A DNA stretch of 64,000 nt, from assembly GCA_963742315.1 (NCBI GenBank), contig CAVULE010000001.1, forward strand, positions 556,123-620,122, read 5' to 3'. The position numbers and the translations under genes are program-made. Numbering within the stretch: the stretch's first letter is position 1; every line of letters starts with the position of its first letter. The notes below the pieces were generated by a model. That model saw nothing but the letters and a program-made list of their open reading frames with translations, was not told the origin of the DNA and ran no database searches. This document shows, piece after piece, positions 1 to 7,058 of the stretch. This DNA comes from AV69 sp963742315 (GTDB lineage Bacteria; Verrucomicrobiota; Verrucomicrobiia; Chthoniobacterales; UBA10450).

Positions 1-105
1 TCCGCGATGCAGCAAACGGCCGTGTGGTACCTCAACAACAGTGTTTTTGTCGGCGGCGCCTTTGGTCCAAGCCTGCCGGCTAGCTGGAACTTGATCGCGC
101 CCTAA
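1..105 (+). CDS. C-terminal end of an FG-GAP/VCBS-like secreted repeat protein (partial)
   Basis: The frame is open from the window edge to a TAA at 103-105 and gives 34 residues that include the motif WYLNNSVFVGG. Short blades of this kind (aromatic-rich, 'W-x-LN/MN-G/N-x-F-x-G') are typical of the FG-GAP-like repeat proteins that are common in Verrucomicrobiota and are usually secreted or surface bound. The start lies outside the window, so the full length and the domain count cannot be seen. The family is recognised from one blade only and the function is unknown. Confidence 0.5.
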   Translation, partial: SAMQQTAVWYLNNSVFVGGAFGPSLPASWNLIAP

Positions 106-450
106 CGCGAAAGAAGAAGCGAAAACAGGGTACGAAATCGGGAACTTTCGTGAACCGGATCCTCGCAGGTTCTGGACTGGCACGTCTACACTCGCTTGGT
201 GGCGATTCGTAGCCGCGAGGGCAAGCATTTTCGGCATGCCGGATCGGCCGTGGCAGAGTCGCAGCCAATTTTCACTGCTGCTGTGGTGCTACGTCATTAT
301 TTGCTCTTTCGGTGGTCCAATCGCGCGGTCACAAGTAACGCGACATTGCGTCCTCCGGCCGATTCTAGCTTGAGCCCGATTCCATCGGACAGGCTATAGT
401 TGAAAAAATCGCGCTTCTTGGTAGGGGTTGAGGAGAAACCAGGCGCGCGA
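106..450. other. intergenic, no gene recognised
   Basis: This 345-base stretch separates the FG-GAP-like gene from the NusG-like gene. Open frames here are short and have composition unlike the neighbouring proteins. It must hold the promoter of the NusG-like gene, but I see no clear -35/-10 pair or terminator hairpin. Confidence 0.4.
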
Positions 451-1011
451 ATGTCGAAGTCTCAACCGCAAATTTTCCCGACCGACCGGCCATTTTGGTT
501 TTGCCTTCGAGCCCAGACCAAGCGCGAGCACTTCGCCGCTATTGGTCTACGAAAGCAATATCAGATTACCTGTTTCGCTCCGCGTCTACGGATGCGGAAA
601 TTGACCAAGAGGGGCGCGGTCTGGTTCGTGGAAGCAATGTTTCCGGGCTATTTTTTCGCGCAGTTCGATTATGTTACTGAACGGCGTCGAGTTGAGCATG
701 CCCCCGGCGTCCGCGGTCTTCTTCAGTTCGGAGATCGACTGGCGACAATTGATTCAGCAACCATCGATGCTTTGCGCCAAAGGATGGAAGCCGAAGAGTT
801 GGTCACGCTCGATCCAGAAATCAAGGTCGGCCAGGAAGTGCAAATTGCGCACGGGCCGTTGCAAGGGCTGGAGGTTCTCGTCACGCAGTTGCTTCCCGCT
901 TCGGAACGCGTCCGCGTGCTGTTGGAATTTCTGGGGCGCTCCCTGCAGATGGAAGTGTCGAAGGAAACTTTAATTCAACCGCGGGCGTCGGCGGTTTCCT
1001 CGTTACAATAG
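451..1011 (+). CDS. NusG/RfaH-like transcription antitermination protein
   Basis: The protein has about 186 residues. The N-terminal NGN domain (roughly residues 10-105) opens with FWFCLRAQTKREHFAA and holds the conserved MFPGYFFAQFD core. A C-terminal KOW segment (about 120-165) contains VGQEVQIAHGPLQGLE. This is the length and order of NusG paralogues such as RfaH, which bind RNA polymerase and couple it to particular long operons, often for polysaccharide synthesis. The ATG at 451 is chosen because the homologous part begins just after it; a TTG at 400 would add 17 residues. It stands alone, without the secE/rplK neighbours of housekeeping nusG, so a specialised paralogue is more likely. 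Confidence 0.85.
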   Translation: MSKSQPQIFPTDRPFWFCLRAQTKREHFAAIGLRKQYQITCFAPRLRMRKLTKRGAVWFVEAMFPGYFFAQFDYVTERRRVEHAPGVRGLLQFGDRLATIDSATIDALRQRMEAEELVTLDPEIKVGQEVQIAHGPLQGLEVLVTQLLPASERVRVLLEFLGRSLQMEVSKETLIQPRASAVSSLQ

Positions 1012-1061
1012 GAAACCGGCTTTTGCCGAAGGAGCCTTGGACCTCTAGGTTTCAAACCTGC

Positions 1062-1325
1062 TTAGCGCGCCTGCGCCAAGGCACCGGTCACTCTTTCGGT
1101 CGAGCGCTGCTTTGGGATTCGGCGAATCACTTGCAGACCGTGCTCAGTCTCGTAAGCCTCTGGCGCTCTGGAGGCCAGGACGGCCAACGTTACAGCAGAG
1201 CTGAGGGTGAGGGCACCGCTGATGATAATGAAAAACATGATACGTATAAAAGCATAAGTGATGCCGCGGGCCGCCCTCGAGACAGCCTTTTTTGAGGCGG
1301 CTTCACGGGCTATCCCGTCACCCAA
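1062..1325 (-). CDS. hypothetical small membrane protein
   Basis: An 87-residue frame with one strong hydrophobic segment (about residues 24-50, containing IRIMFFIIISGALTLSSAV) followed by a short charged tail (APEAYETEHGLQVIRRI). I do not recognise the family. The single helix with a polar C-terminal tail and the lack of any gene on the other strand make it a reasonable small single-pass protein, but there is no strong ribosome binding site and it could be chance. Confidence 0.35.
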   Translation of the reverse strand: MGDGIAREAASKKAVSRAARGITYAFIRIMFFIIISGALTLSSAVTLAVLASRAPEAYETEHGLQVIRRIPKQRSTERVTGALAQAR

Positions 1326-1347
1326 GAGGCTGAAATCACGTGACTTA

Positions 1348-1400
1348 CTCCAGATGTAGGATTCGAACCTACGATCCGCCTGAGGCGGATTAACAGCCGA
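1348..1400 (-). repeat. partial second copy of the tRNA-Asn 3' half, interrupted by a palindrome
   Basis: Read on the minus strand, this stretch matches the anticodon-loop and T-arm half of the intact tRNA-Asn at 1679-1753. It shares TCGGCTGTTAA, then TCGTAGGTTCGAATCCTAC, then CTGGAG. Between the first two blocks the normal anticodon-stem 3' strand and variable loop are replaced by the perfect palindrome TCCGCCTCAGGCGGA. No 5' half (acceptor strand or D arm) precedes it; that sequence is instead the 3' coding end of the GIY-YIG gene. It is therefore a tRNA remnant and not a functional tRNA. Confidence 0.75.
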
Positions 1401-1664
1401 GATGGCGCTTAAGCCAAGCTCTACCTTGGCCAGACTTTAGTGCTTTTTCGCGACTTGACGCAGCACAGCGGGATGTCGCGGCTTCGGAGCAGACCAGCTG
1501 CCAGGGTCCGCGAAACCGCTTCGTCGTTCGGGTCAGGGTGTGGGTCGGATCGTTATGTTGATACAACCGATCAGTACGTTGTCGGTTTGGCCGACGTAAA
1601 TTTTTCCATCCGGGTTATGGAGGACATAAACAAACCAGGAGCGCTCCGACGCGTCGGTTGTCAT
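1390..1664 (-). pseudogene. GIY-YIG nuclease-family gene, single frameshift, ending in a tRNA-Asn copy
   Basis: Starting at the ATG at 1664, the frame encodes WFVYVLHNPDGKIYVGQTDN, the GIY-YIG motif block. A one-base loss near 1572-1577 breaks the frame. The next frame continues RLYQHNDPTHTLTRTTKRF, then GPWQLV, REKALKSGQGR and WLKRHLG, which is the normal second half of small GIY-YIG superfamily proteins (about 90 residues). The stop codon TAA at 1390-1392 falls in the anticodon loop of the partial tRNA-Asn copy (GGC TGT TAA). The gene begins 15 bases past the 3' end of the intact tRNA-Asn on the same strand. The frameshift could be a sequence error or real inactivation. Confidence 0.75.
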
Positions 1665-1678
1665 CATATATCCAATTT

Positions 1679-1753
1679 TGGCTCCAGCGGTAGGATTCGA
1701 ACCTACGACCAATCGGTTAACAGCCGACCGCTCTACCACTGAGCTACGCTGGA
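1679..1753 (-). tRNA. tRNA-Asn (GTT)
   Basis: The minus strand folds as a standard cloverleaf. Acceptor strand TCCAGCG pairs with CGCTGGA, the anticodon loop is CTGTTAA, the T arm is GTAGG/TTCGAAT/CCTAC, the discriminator base is G, and a genomically encoded CCA ends at 1679. Length is 75 nt. Confidence 0.95.
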
Positions 1754-1838
1754 TCGCGATTTGAAATTGGCGCGGCAATTTTGCGCAGCTGATCGGTCAC
1801 GGCAAGCTTCGTTTGACCGCCAAACTTCGCCTGAAAAT

Positions 1839-1915
1839 TGGTTGCGGGGGCGGGATTTGAACCCGCGGCCTTCAGGTTATGAGCCTGACGAGCTACCAGG
1901 CTGCTCCACCCCGCG
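1839..1915 (-). tRNA. initiator tRNA-fMet (CAT)
   Basis: On the minus strand the acceptor CGCGGGG faces CCCCGCA, so position 1 (C) and 72 (A) do not pair, which is the mark of bacterial initiator tRNA. The anticodon loop is CTCATAA, the D loop contains AGCCTGGTAGC, the T arm is GCGGG/TTCAAAT/CCCGC, and CCA is encoded. Length is 77 nt. Confidence 0.95.
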
Positions 1916-2017
1916 TCGTTGATTCACTATCTCAGATCGGCGTTTGAAGCGCAAACAAAAACATCTCCTACTCGAAGGAAGATTGAGAACATTCTTCAGC
2001 TCGAGCAGAATGACTCG

Positions 2018-2938
2018 ATGGCCACTGGAAAAATCTTTGTTGGCACCGCCAGCTGGTCGGACCCGGGGTTCGTCGAGTTTTGGTATCCAAAAAAGATGCG
2101 CCCGGCAGATCGGCTCAGTTGGTACGCGCAGTATTTCACTTTGGTGGAAGTCAATTCCACCTTCTATTCCGTGCCTGAACCGACCCTAGTGCGCCGATGG
2201 TGTGATGTCACTCCGCAAGACTTTGTCTTCAATATTAAGCTGCATCAATTGCTCTCACATCATTCTACCCCCGCGAAGCTTCTACCCCCGGCACTGCAAA
2301 AGAGATTGCGATTAGAGAGGAACGCGAAAGTTGGACTCACCACCGCGACGATGGACGAAGTGCTGCGGGCTTTTGCGCCTTCCCTGGAAATCCTTCGTCG
2401 TGCAGAAAAACTGGGTGTCTTGTTGCTGCAGTTGTCGCCGGCCTTTTCGCCGCGCAAACATAAACTCAATGAGCTTGAAAACGTGCTGCAATTGACAGGC
2501 GACTTTCGGGTCGCGGTTGAATTGCGAAACCGAAACTGGGTAGAAGAGGAGCAGCGTGAGAAAACACTCGATTTTCTCCGGGAACGAAACGCAATTTTTG
2601 TGAATGTCGATGCGCCTGCAGAAAAGCATTTCACGATTATGCCGAGTGAGCTTAACGCGATTACTAATTCGGATACCGCATATCTTCGCCTGCACGGACG
2701 CGATTCGCGCGCGTATATTACCGGTAGGACGGTAGCTGCGCGGTTTAACTACAATTACTCAGACGCCGAGATCGACGACGTCGCCGTGCGAAGCAAGCGA
2801 TTGGCTCGCGACGCGAAAGAGGTACACGTCATCTTTAACAACAATGCTCGCGATTATGCGCCTCACGCGGCCCTTCGGCTGCGCAAGGCTTTGGGTCAGC
2901 TCGTTTCGTTGCCTCCGCAGACGGCGGAATTGTTTTGA
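2018..2938 (+). CDS. DUF72 (YecE-like) family protein
   Basis: A 306-residue protein with the DUF72 hallmarks in order: IFVGTASWSDPGF at the start, WYAQYFTLVEVNSTFY at about 30-45, FNIKLHQLLSHH at about 70, LGVLLLQLSP near 135, VAVELRNRNW near 170 and AYLRLHGRDSRAY near 225. DUF72 proteins have a TIM-barrel-like fold and no settled function. The ATG at 2018 is used; the longer TTG start at 1919 would run almost into the tRNA-fMet gene and adds a segment without similarity to the family. Confidence 0.9.
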   Translation: MATGKIFVGTASWSDPGFVEFWYPKKMRPADRLSWYAQYFTLVEVNSTFYSVPEPTLVRRWCDVTPQDFVFNIKLHQLLSHHSTPAKLLPPALQKRLRLERNAKVGLTTATMDEVLRAFAPSLEILRRAEKLGVLLLQLSPAFSPRKHKLNELENVLQLTGDFRVAVELRNRNWVEEEQREKTLDFLRERNAIFVNVDAPAEKHFTIMPSELNAITNSDTAYLRLHGRDSRAYITGRTVAARFNYNYSDAEIDDVAVRSKRLARDAKEVHVIFNNNARDYAPHAALRLRKALGQLVSLPPQTAELF

Positions 2939-2951
2939 GCTAGGATATCGC

Positions 2952-3473
2952 GTGGAAGAACCGAGATCGCGCGAAGGTCCGCCGTTACCCAGCCCGCTGG
3001 CTCGTCTAAAGGCCTGGCTGGCGGCGCATCACGTGACCCTGATGACGATCGCGGATACACCCCATTCTATCGCCCTCGGTTCGGCCATCGGAATTTTCTT
3101 TGGATTTACCCCGCTTTGGAGTTTGAAAACGCTGCTTTCCATCGGGGTAGCGTGGATATTTAAGTCCAACAAGATCGCAGCGGCGATCGCCGTCACCTTG
3201 CACGACATATTCCTGCCTCTGATGCCAGCGATTTACTTCTGGCAATACCGGATCGGCATGAGAGTTCTTCACGGCCGGCCGCAACATCGCGCAGCCTTTC
3301 ACCATTTATCTTTTCACGATCTTATGACCTGGCCGGGGTTTGTGCGCGTTGGCTGGCCTTTACTGCTCGGGTCATTATTTCTCGCAATTCCCAGCGCTAT
3401 TGCGACGTACTTGATCATGCGCCTGCTTGTTAGTCGCGCTCGTAGCGAACCGCCGTCCGTGCGCAGCAACTAG
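2952..3473 (+). CDS. DUF2062 membrane protein
   Basis: A 173-residue protein with the DUF2062 pattern: TIADTPHSIALGSAIGIFFG followed by TPLWSLKTLLSIGVAW, and further helices at about 85-105 and 130-160. These are small integral membrane proteins, some linked to envelope polysaccharide genes, with no assigned reaction. The start is taken as the GTG at 2952, just past the DUF72 stop. An upstream ATG would place 36 residues in the overlapping frame of the DUF72 gene. Confidence 0.85.
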   Translation: MEEPRSREGPPLPSPLARLKAWLAAHHVTLMTIADTPHSIALGSAIGIFFGFTPLWSLKTLLSIGVAWIFKSNKIAAAIAVTLHDIFLPLMPAIYFWQYRIGMRVLHGRPQHRAAFHHLSFHDLMTWPGFVRVGWPLLLGSLFLAIPSAIATYLIMRLLVSRARSEPPSVRSN

Positions 3474-3683
3474 GCCCAGCCGTAGTCGCGATCAAAGGCG
3501 GGTTGGCCGATCTTAGCTCCACGGGACCGGAAAGGTGTCTATGCCGAACGATAAGCTTCAGTAACCCCTCGCAAGTGTTTAGGAGATGGCATTTTTACCT
3601 CGCGTGCGGCACGATAGTTGCATTACCGAAGCCACGCGATCCGCCCGGCTCTTGGGGAAGAGCAGACGGTCGCCCGAAAAATT

Positions 3684-4364
3684 ATGAAATCTCTTATCGC
3701 TATTGCTTCCAGCTTGTTGCTCTGTTCTTGCGCAGACATGTACGTTACAAAAAGCCGGGTCGGCGGATCCGGTGTCGCTGCTCCCACGGACACAAAGGAT
3801 TTCGGACCGCACGTGCGCATGATCACCGCCAATTGCGGTGTTGGCGCCTACAATCCGCATGCAATTTACATTCGGCCATTCTGTGTGGATACCGCGAAAT
3901 TTACAGGCGACCAGGCGCAAACTGACGGCGAGATGCCGATCCGGAAGGCTCTCGCGCCGGTCGAGTTTGCGGAGGATCTCAAGGAACAATTGGAAAAAAT
4001 CGCGCCGGCTCGGATTCTCAGACCCGGCGAAACACCCCGTATCGGCTGGCTGGTTGATGGCGAATTCGATATTGTCGATGGCGGCAGTCCAGTGGGCCGG
4101 TTCTTTTTAGGGTCATTCGGCGTCGGCCAATCGGTTCTCGCACTCCATGTCCGCGTCACGGATGTTAAGAGCGGTTCGGTCGTCTACGAGTTTGACATGT
4201 ATGGCGGCAGTGAGCTTCAGGGAAGACACGGAACCGTTCGCGCAAGCGGGCTTGGTCGTGCTTTGCACTTCGATCTGCAAAATTCGGCCGAGCGAGTCTA
4301 TCTGACATTAAGCACGAATCCGTATCATTATGGTGCGCGCGGCAACGTCAGTCTTCCGGAGTAA
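3684..4364 (+). CDS. DUF4410-like lipoprotein
   Basis: A 226-residue protein that starts with a lipoprotein signal (MKSLIAIASSLLLCSCAD, likely lipid attachment at Cys16). The body contains an LKEQLEKI segment, IGWLVDGEFDIVDGG and GRFFLGSFGVGQS, the last being the signature stretch of DUF4410 proteins. It is probably anchored in the outer membrane, and its function is unknown. The ATG at 3684 is chosen because it places the signal peptide at the N-terminus; the frame is open for 22 more codons upstream. Confidence 0.8.
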   Translation: MKSLIAIASSLLLCSCADMYVTKSRVGGSGVAAPTDTKDFGPHVRMITANCGVGAYNPHAIYIRPFCVDTAKFTGDQAQTDGEMPIRKALAPVEFAEDLKEQLEKIAPARILRPGETPRIGWLVDGEFDIVDGGSPVGRFFLGSFGVGQSVLALHVRVTDVKSGSVVYEFDMYGGSELQGRHGTVRASGLGRALHFDLQNSAERVYLTLSTNPYHYGARGNVSLPE

Positions 4365-4437
4365 TTCGACCAGGCGAGCGGGATTCACATTGTAATTCGA
4401 GTTGTGCTGGTTAAGGTGCTGCCGGTTTCTTCCGGGC

Positions 4438-5400
4438 GTGGCTTCTACTACTAAATTCCTTCTCGTCGCGTTTGCGATTTGCGTAATTTGCGCCGTGCCG
4501 CAACGGGCGGCCGCAGGGCAGGTTCCGCCATCCTATCTCGTTGTCGATTCGCAAACCGGCTATGTTTTGATCGAGCAAAACGCTCGCGAAAAGCGTCAAA
4601 TCGCCAGTTTGACCAAGGTGGCGACGGCCTGCGTCATCCTGGATTGGGCTGAAAAGAAAGGTGGCGATCTCGGCCAGCTGGCAACCATCTCCCAGGGTGC
4701 GTTTGTCGGCGTCGAAAAAAACGAAGTGGGTTGGCAGGCCGGTGACGTCGTTTCATTGCGCGATTTGCTCTACGCGGCACTGGTGCAATCGGACAATCTT
4801 GCTGCCAATGCACTTGCCATTCGCGTCGGTGAAACGTTGGAATCGGCCGCGCCGGCAGAATCGAATTCAAAGATCACCGCGGCTACCGTCTTCGTAGCGC
4901 AAATGAATGCGCTGGCTAAACAACTCGGGATGGACCGGACGCGGTTTGTTAATCCCAGTGGGTTCGATTACAAGGAACGACCGATGCCATATTCCACTGC
5001 AATCGATCTCGCGCGACTCACCCGTTATGCGATGAACAAGGCGAGCTTTCGTTTTTATGTTTCGCAAAAGGAGCGCGAAATTTCCTTCAACCGCGGTGGC
5101 AAACAAATGCATGCCCTTCTCAAAACAACCAACGATCTGCTCGGCACCAACGGAATCGATGGCGTCAAAACCGGCCAGACCGCTCGTGCTGGTGAGTGCC
5201 TCATTCTTTCGGCTAATCGCGCCGCCGAAGTAATCAAGAATGGCGACAACGCCACCATTTTTCCACGCCACCTCATCGTCGTAATTCTTGGTAGCAACGA
5301 TCGATTTGGTGATGGCGAGCGGCTCGTCCGCCAGGGTTGGCAACTTTACGATCAATGGGCCGCTGCCGGTCGACTGGTCGATCCGAAAAAGATGCTGTAA
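4438..5400 (+). CDS. D-alanyl-D-alanine carboxypeptidase (PBP5/6-like, S11 family)
   Basis: This periplasmic serine peptidase trims the terminal D-Ala from peptidoglycan pentapeptides. A signal peptide ends near AAA-GQ (residues 24-27). The three penicillin-binding motifs are present: SxxK as S57-L-T-K60, SxN as S118-D-N, and KTG in GVKTGQTARAG near residue 240. The GTG at 4438 gives a clean signal peptide; a TTG at 4402 would add 12 residues including three Cys. It is shorter than E. coli PBP5 and ends soon after the catalytic domain, so there is no obvious C-terminal amphipathic anchor. Confidence 0.9.
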   Translation: MASTTKFLLVAFAICVICAVPQRAAAGQVPPSYLVVDSQTGYVLIEQNAREKRQIASLTKVATACVILDWAEKKGGDLGQLATISQGAFVGVEKNEVGWQAGDVVSLRDLLYAALVQSDNLAANALAIRVGETLESAAPAESNSKITAATVFVAQMNALAKQLGMDRTRFVNPSGFDYKERPMPYSTAIDLARLTRYAMNKASFRFYVSQKEREISFNRGGKQMHALLKTTNDLLGTNGIDGVKTGQTARAGECLILSANRAAEVIKNGDNATIFPRHLIVVILGSNDRFGDGERLVRQGWQLYDQWAAAGRLVDPKKML

Positions 5401-5411
5401 CCTTTCCGCGG

Positions 5412-6488
5412 ATGAAAACGCGGATTGGTATTCTTACCAGCGGCGGCGATTGTCCCGGGCTCAATGCGGTCTTGCGTGGTGCCGCGCTCGCGGCCGATAA
5501 ACTTGGTTGGGAAGTGCTTGGATTCCGCGATGGCTTCGAAGGGTTATTGCCGCCGGGTGATTTCACTATCCTGGATCGCAAGTGCACCGAAAATATCATG
5601 GCACTGGGTGGAACGCTCATCGGTACCACCAATCGCGGACACTTCGTTGCCAAGATTGGCGCGGGAGATCGTGCTGTGGTAGCAGCGGATGTCATCGAGA
5701 AAGCGCGCAAAGTTCTAAATGAAGCACGCGTCGAAGCACTCGTCATCGTTGGCGGCGATGGCTCCATGACGACCGCCTTGCAGTTGCAAGAGGCTGGAAT
5801 CAATTGCGTCGGCGTGCCGAAGACGATCGACAACGATCTTGAAGCCACGGCCATGACCTTCGGTTTCGATTCCGCGGTGGCGGCGGTGATGGACGCGCTC
5901 GATCGTCTCCATACCACCGCCACGAGCCATAAGCGCGCCATGGTGGTGGAAGTAATGGGGCGACACGCCGGTTGGATCGCTCTGCACGGTGGGATCGCGG
6001 GTGGCGCTGATGTCATCCTGATTCCGGAAATTCCATTCGATTTCGACAGAGTGGCCGACGCCATTCGCGCGCGTGATACCGCTGGGGATCTGAGTTCGCT
6101 GGTCGTTGTCGCAGAAGGCGCGCGTCCAAAGGATGGACAGCAGGTAAAACGCGAAACGAAAGAAGGCGAGTTTCGCCTGGGCGGAATCGGCGACATCGTG
6201 GCGCATGAGATTGCGGCGCGCACCGGGAAAGAAACCCGCACCTGTGTGCTTGGTCATTTGCAACGCGGTGGCGCGCCGACGACGCTCGATCGAATTCTCG
6301 GCACCCGATTCGGAGTGAAAGCAGTGCAGCTAGTCAACGAAGGACACTTCGGATCGATGGTCAGCTATCAAAACTATCAGGTCCGCCACGTTCCCATCGC
6401 CGACGCGGTCAATCGCTTGCGGCTGGTCCCGCCCAATGGCGAGATGGTTCAGACCGCCCGTGACGTCGAGATCAGTTTCGGCGATTGA
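5412..6488 (+). CDS. pfkA: 6-phosphofructokinase
   Basis: A 358-residue phosphofructokinase that phosphorylates fructose 6-phosphate. Visible motifs are GILTSGGDCPGLNA (7-20), GGDGS (114-118), PKTIDND (136-142) and MGRHAGW. Gly in GGDGS is the ATP-type residue, while Lys in PKTIDND is shared with PPi-dependent enzymes. Group III enzymes with this Gly/Lys pair are known to use ATP, so ATP is the likely donor, but this is inference. The ATG at 5412 lies 11 bases after the carboxypeptidase stop. Confidence 0.92.
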   Translation: MKTRIGILTSGGDCPGLNAVLRGAALAADKLGWEVLGFRDGFEGLLPPGDFTILDRKCTENIMALGGTLIGTTNRGHFVAKIGAGDRAVVAADVIEKARKVLNEARVEALVIVGGDGSMTTALQLQEAGINCVGVPKTIDNDLEATAMTFGFDSAVAAVMDALDRLHTTATSHKRAMVVEVMGRHAGWIALHGGIAGGADVILIPEIPFDFDRVADAIRARDTAGDLSSLVVVAEGARPKDGQQVKRETKEGEFRLGGIGDIVAHEIAARTGKETRTCVLGHLQRGGAPTTLDRILGTRFGVKAVQLVNEGHFGSMVSYQNYQVRHVPIADAVNRLRLVPPNGEMVQTARDVEISFGD

Positions 6489-6614
6489 TCCCTTGTTCTG
6501 CGCGTCCTCCTCTTCCTGTGGGAGAGGATTAAGGTGAGGGTCAAGCCGATTGACTGCTAACTCACCCAATCTTTGGCTGGAAATCAAACATCAAAGATCG
6601 AACATCAAACATCC

Positions 6615-7046
6615 GTGAAAATTGTTCTCGCGTACTCCGGCGGGCTCGATACCTCTGTTATCCTCACCTCGCTGAAACAAAACTACGACGCAGAGATCAT
6701 CGCGTTTTGTGCCGACATCGGTCAGGAAGAGGAACTCGATGGTTTAACCGAGAAGGCGCTCCGTACTGGAGAGCGCGACGCCGCTCTGCAAGCGATCGAC
6801 AAGGCGATCTCCTTGCAGCGCAACGACGCCCGCACTCAGCCTTTCTATCAAGAAACAAAGGCGCGAATCTTGGCGTACTTCGGCGACAAGGACGGCGCTC
6901 TCGGCGTCTTGTCGCACTTGCGGCAAGTATCCTACGAAGGCGGTCTTTTCGGCCCACCGCTCACTCGCACCTTACTCCGACTCGATCCCGATTGGGACAA
7001 TCTCCGAGGCGATCCGCGCTTCGAGAAACTCTGTCAGGAGAAGTAG
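6615..7046 (+). CDS. chimeric ORF: argininosuccinate synthase N-terminus joined to a TPR-protein C-terminus
   Basis: From the GTG at 6615 the first ~50 residues are the start of ArgG: MKIVLAYSGGLDTSVILT (the PP-loop SGGxDTS), then FCADIGQEEEL and EKALRTG. After about base 6770 the sequence becomes a TPR tail: RDAALQAIDKAISLQ, GDKDGALGVLSHL, and LLRLDPDWDNLRGDPRFEKL. The last motif is the same ending seen in the third cyclase/TPR gene (LLRLDPMFDSLRNDPRFQKL). The join keeps one frame. The protein cannot be a working ArgG because most of the citrulline and aspartate binding domain is missing. It is either a deletion fusion or an assembly misjoin. Confidence 0.8.
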   Translation: MKIVLAYSGGLDTSVILTSLKQNYDAEIIAFCADIGQEEELDGLTEKALRTGERDAALQAIDKAISLQRNDARTQPFYQETKARILAYFGDKDGALGVLSHLRQVSYEGGLFGPPLTRTLLRLDPDWDNLRGDPRFEKLCQEK

Positions 7047-7058
7047 ATTACGAGCGGC

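Noticed and set aside
1348..1437. A second complete tRNA-Asn with a long variable arm on the minus strand
   Set aside because: The T arm and anticodon loop match, but no 5' acceptor strand or D arm can pair. The supposed 5' half is the coding end of the GIY-YIG gene (KSGQGR...WLKRHLG).
5273..6241. 322-codon open frame on the minus strand across the phosphofructokinase gene
   Set aside because: It is the antisense shadow of a clear, full-length enzyme; its product is rich in Ser, Pro and Arg with no motif.
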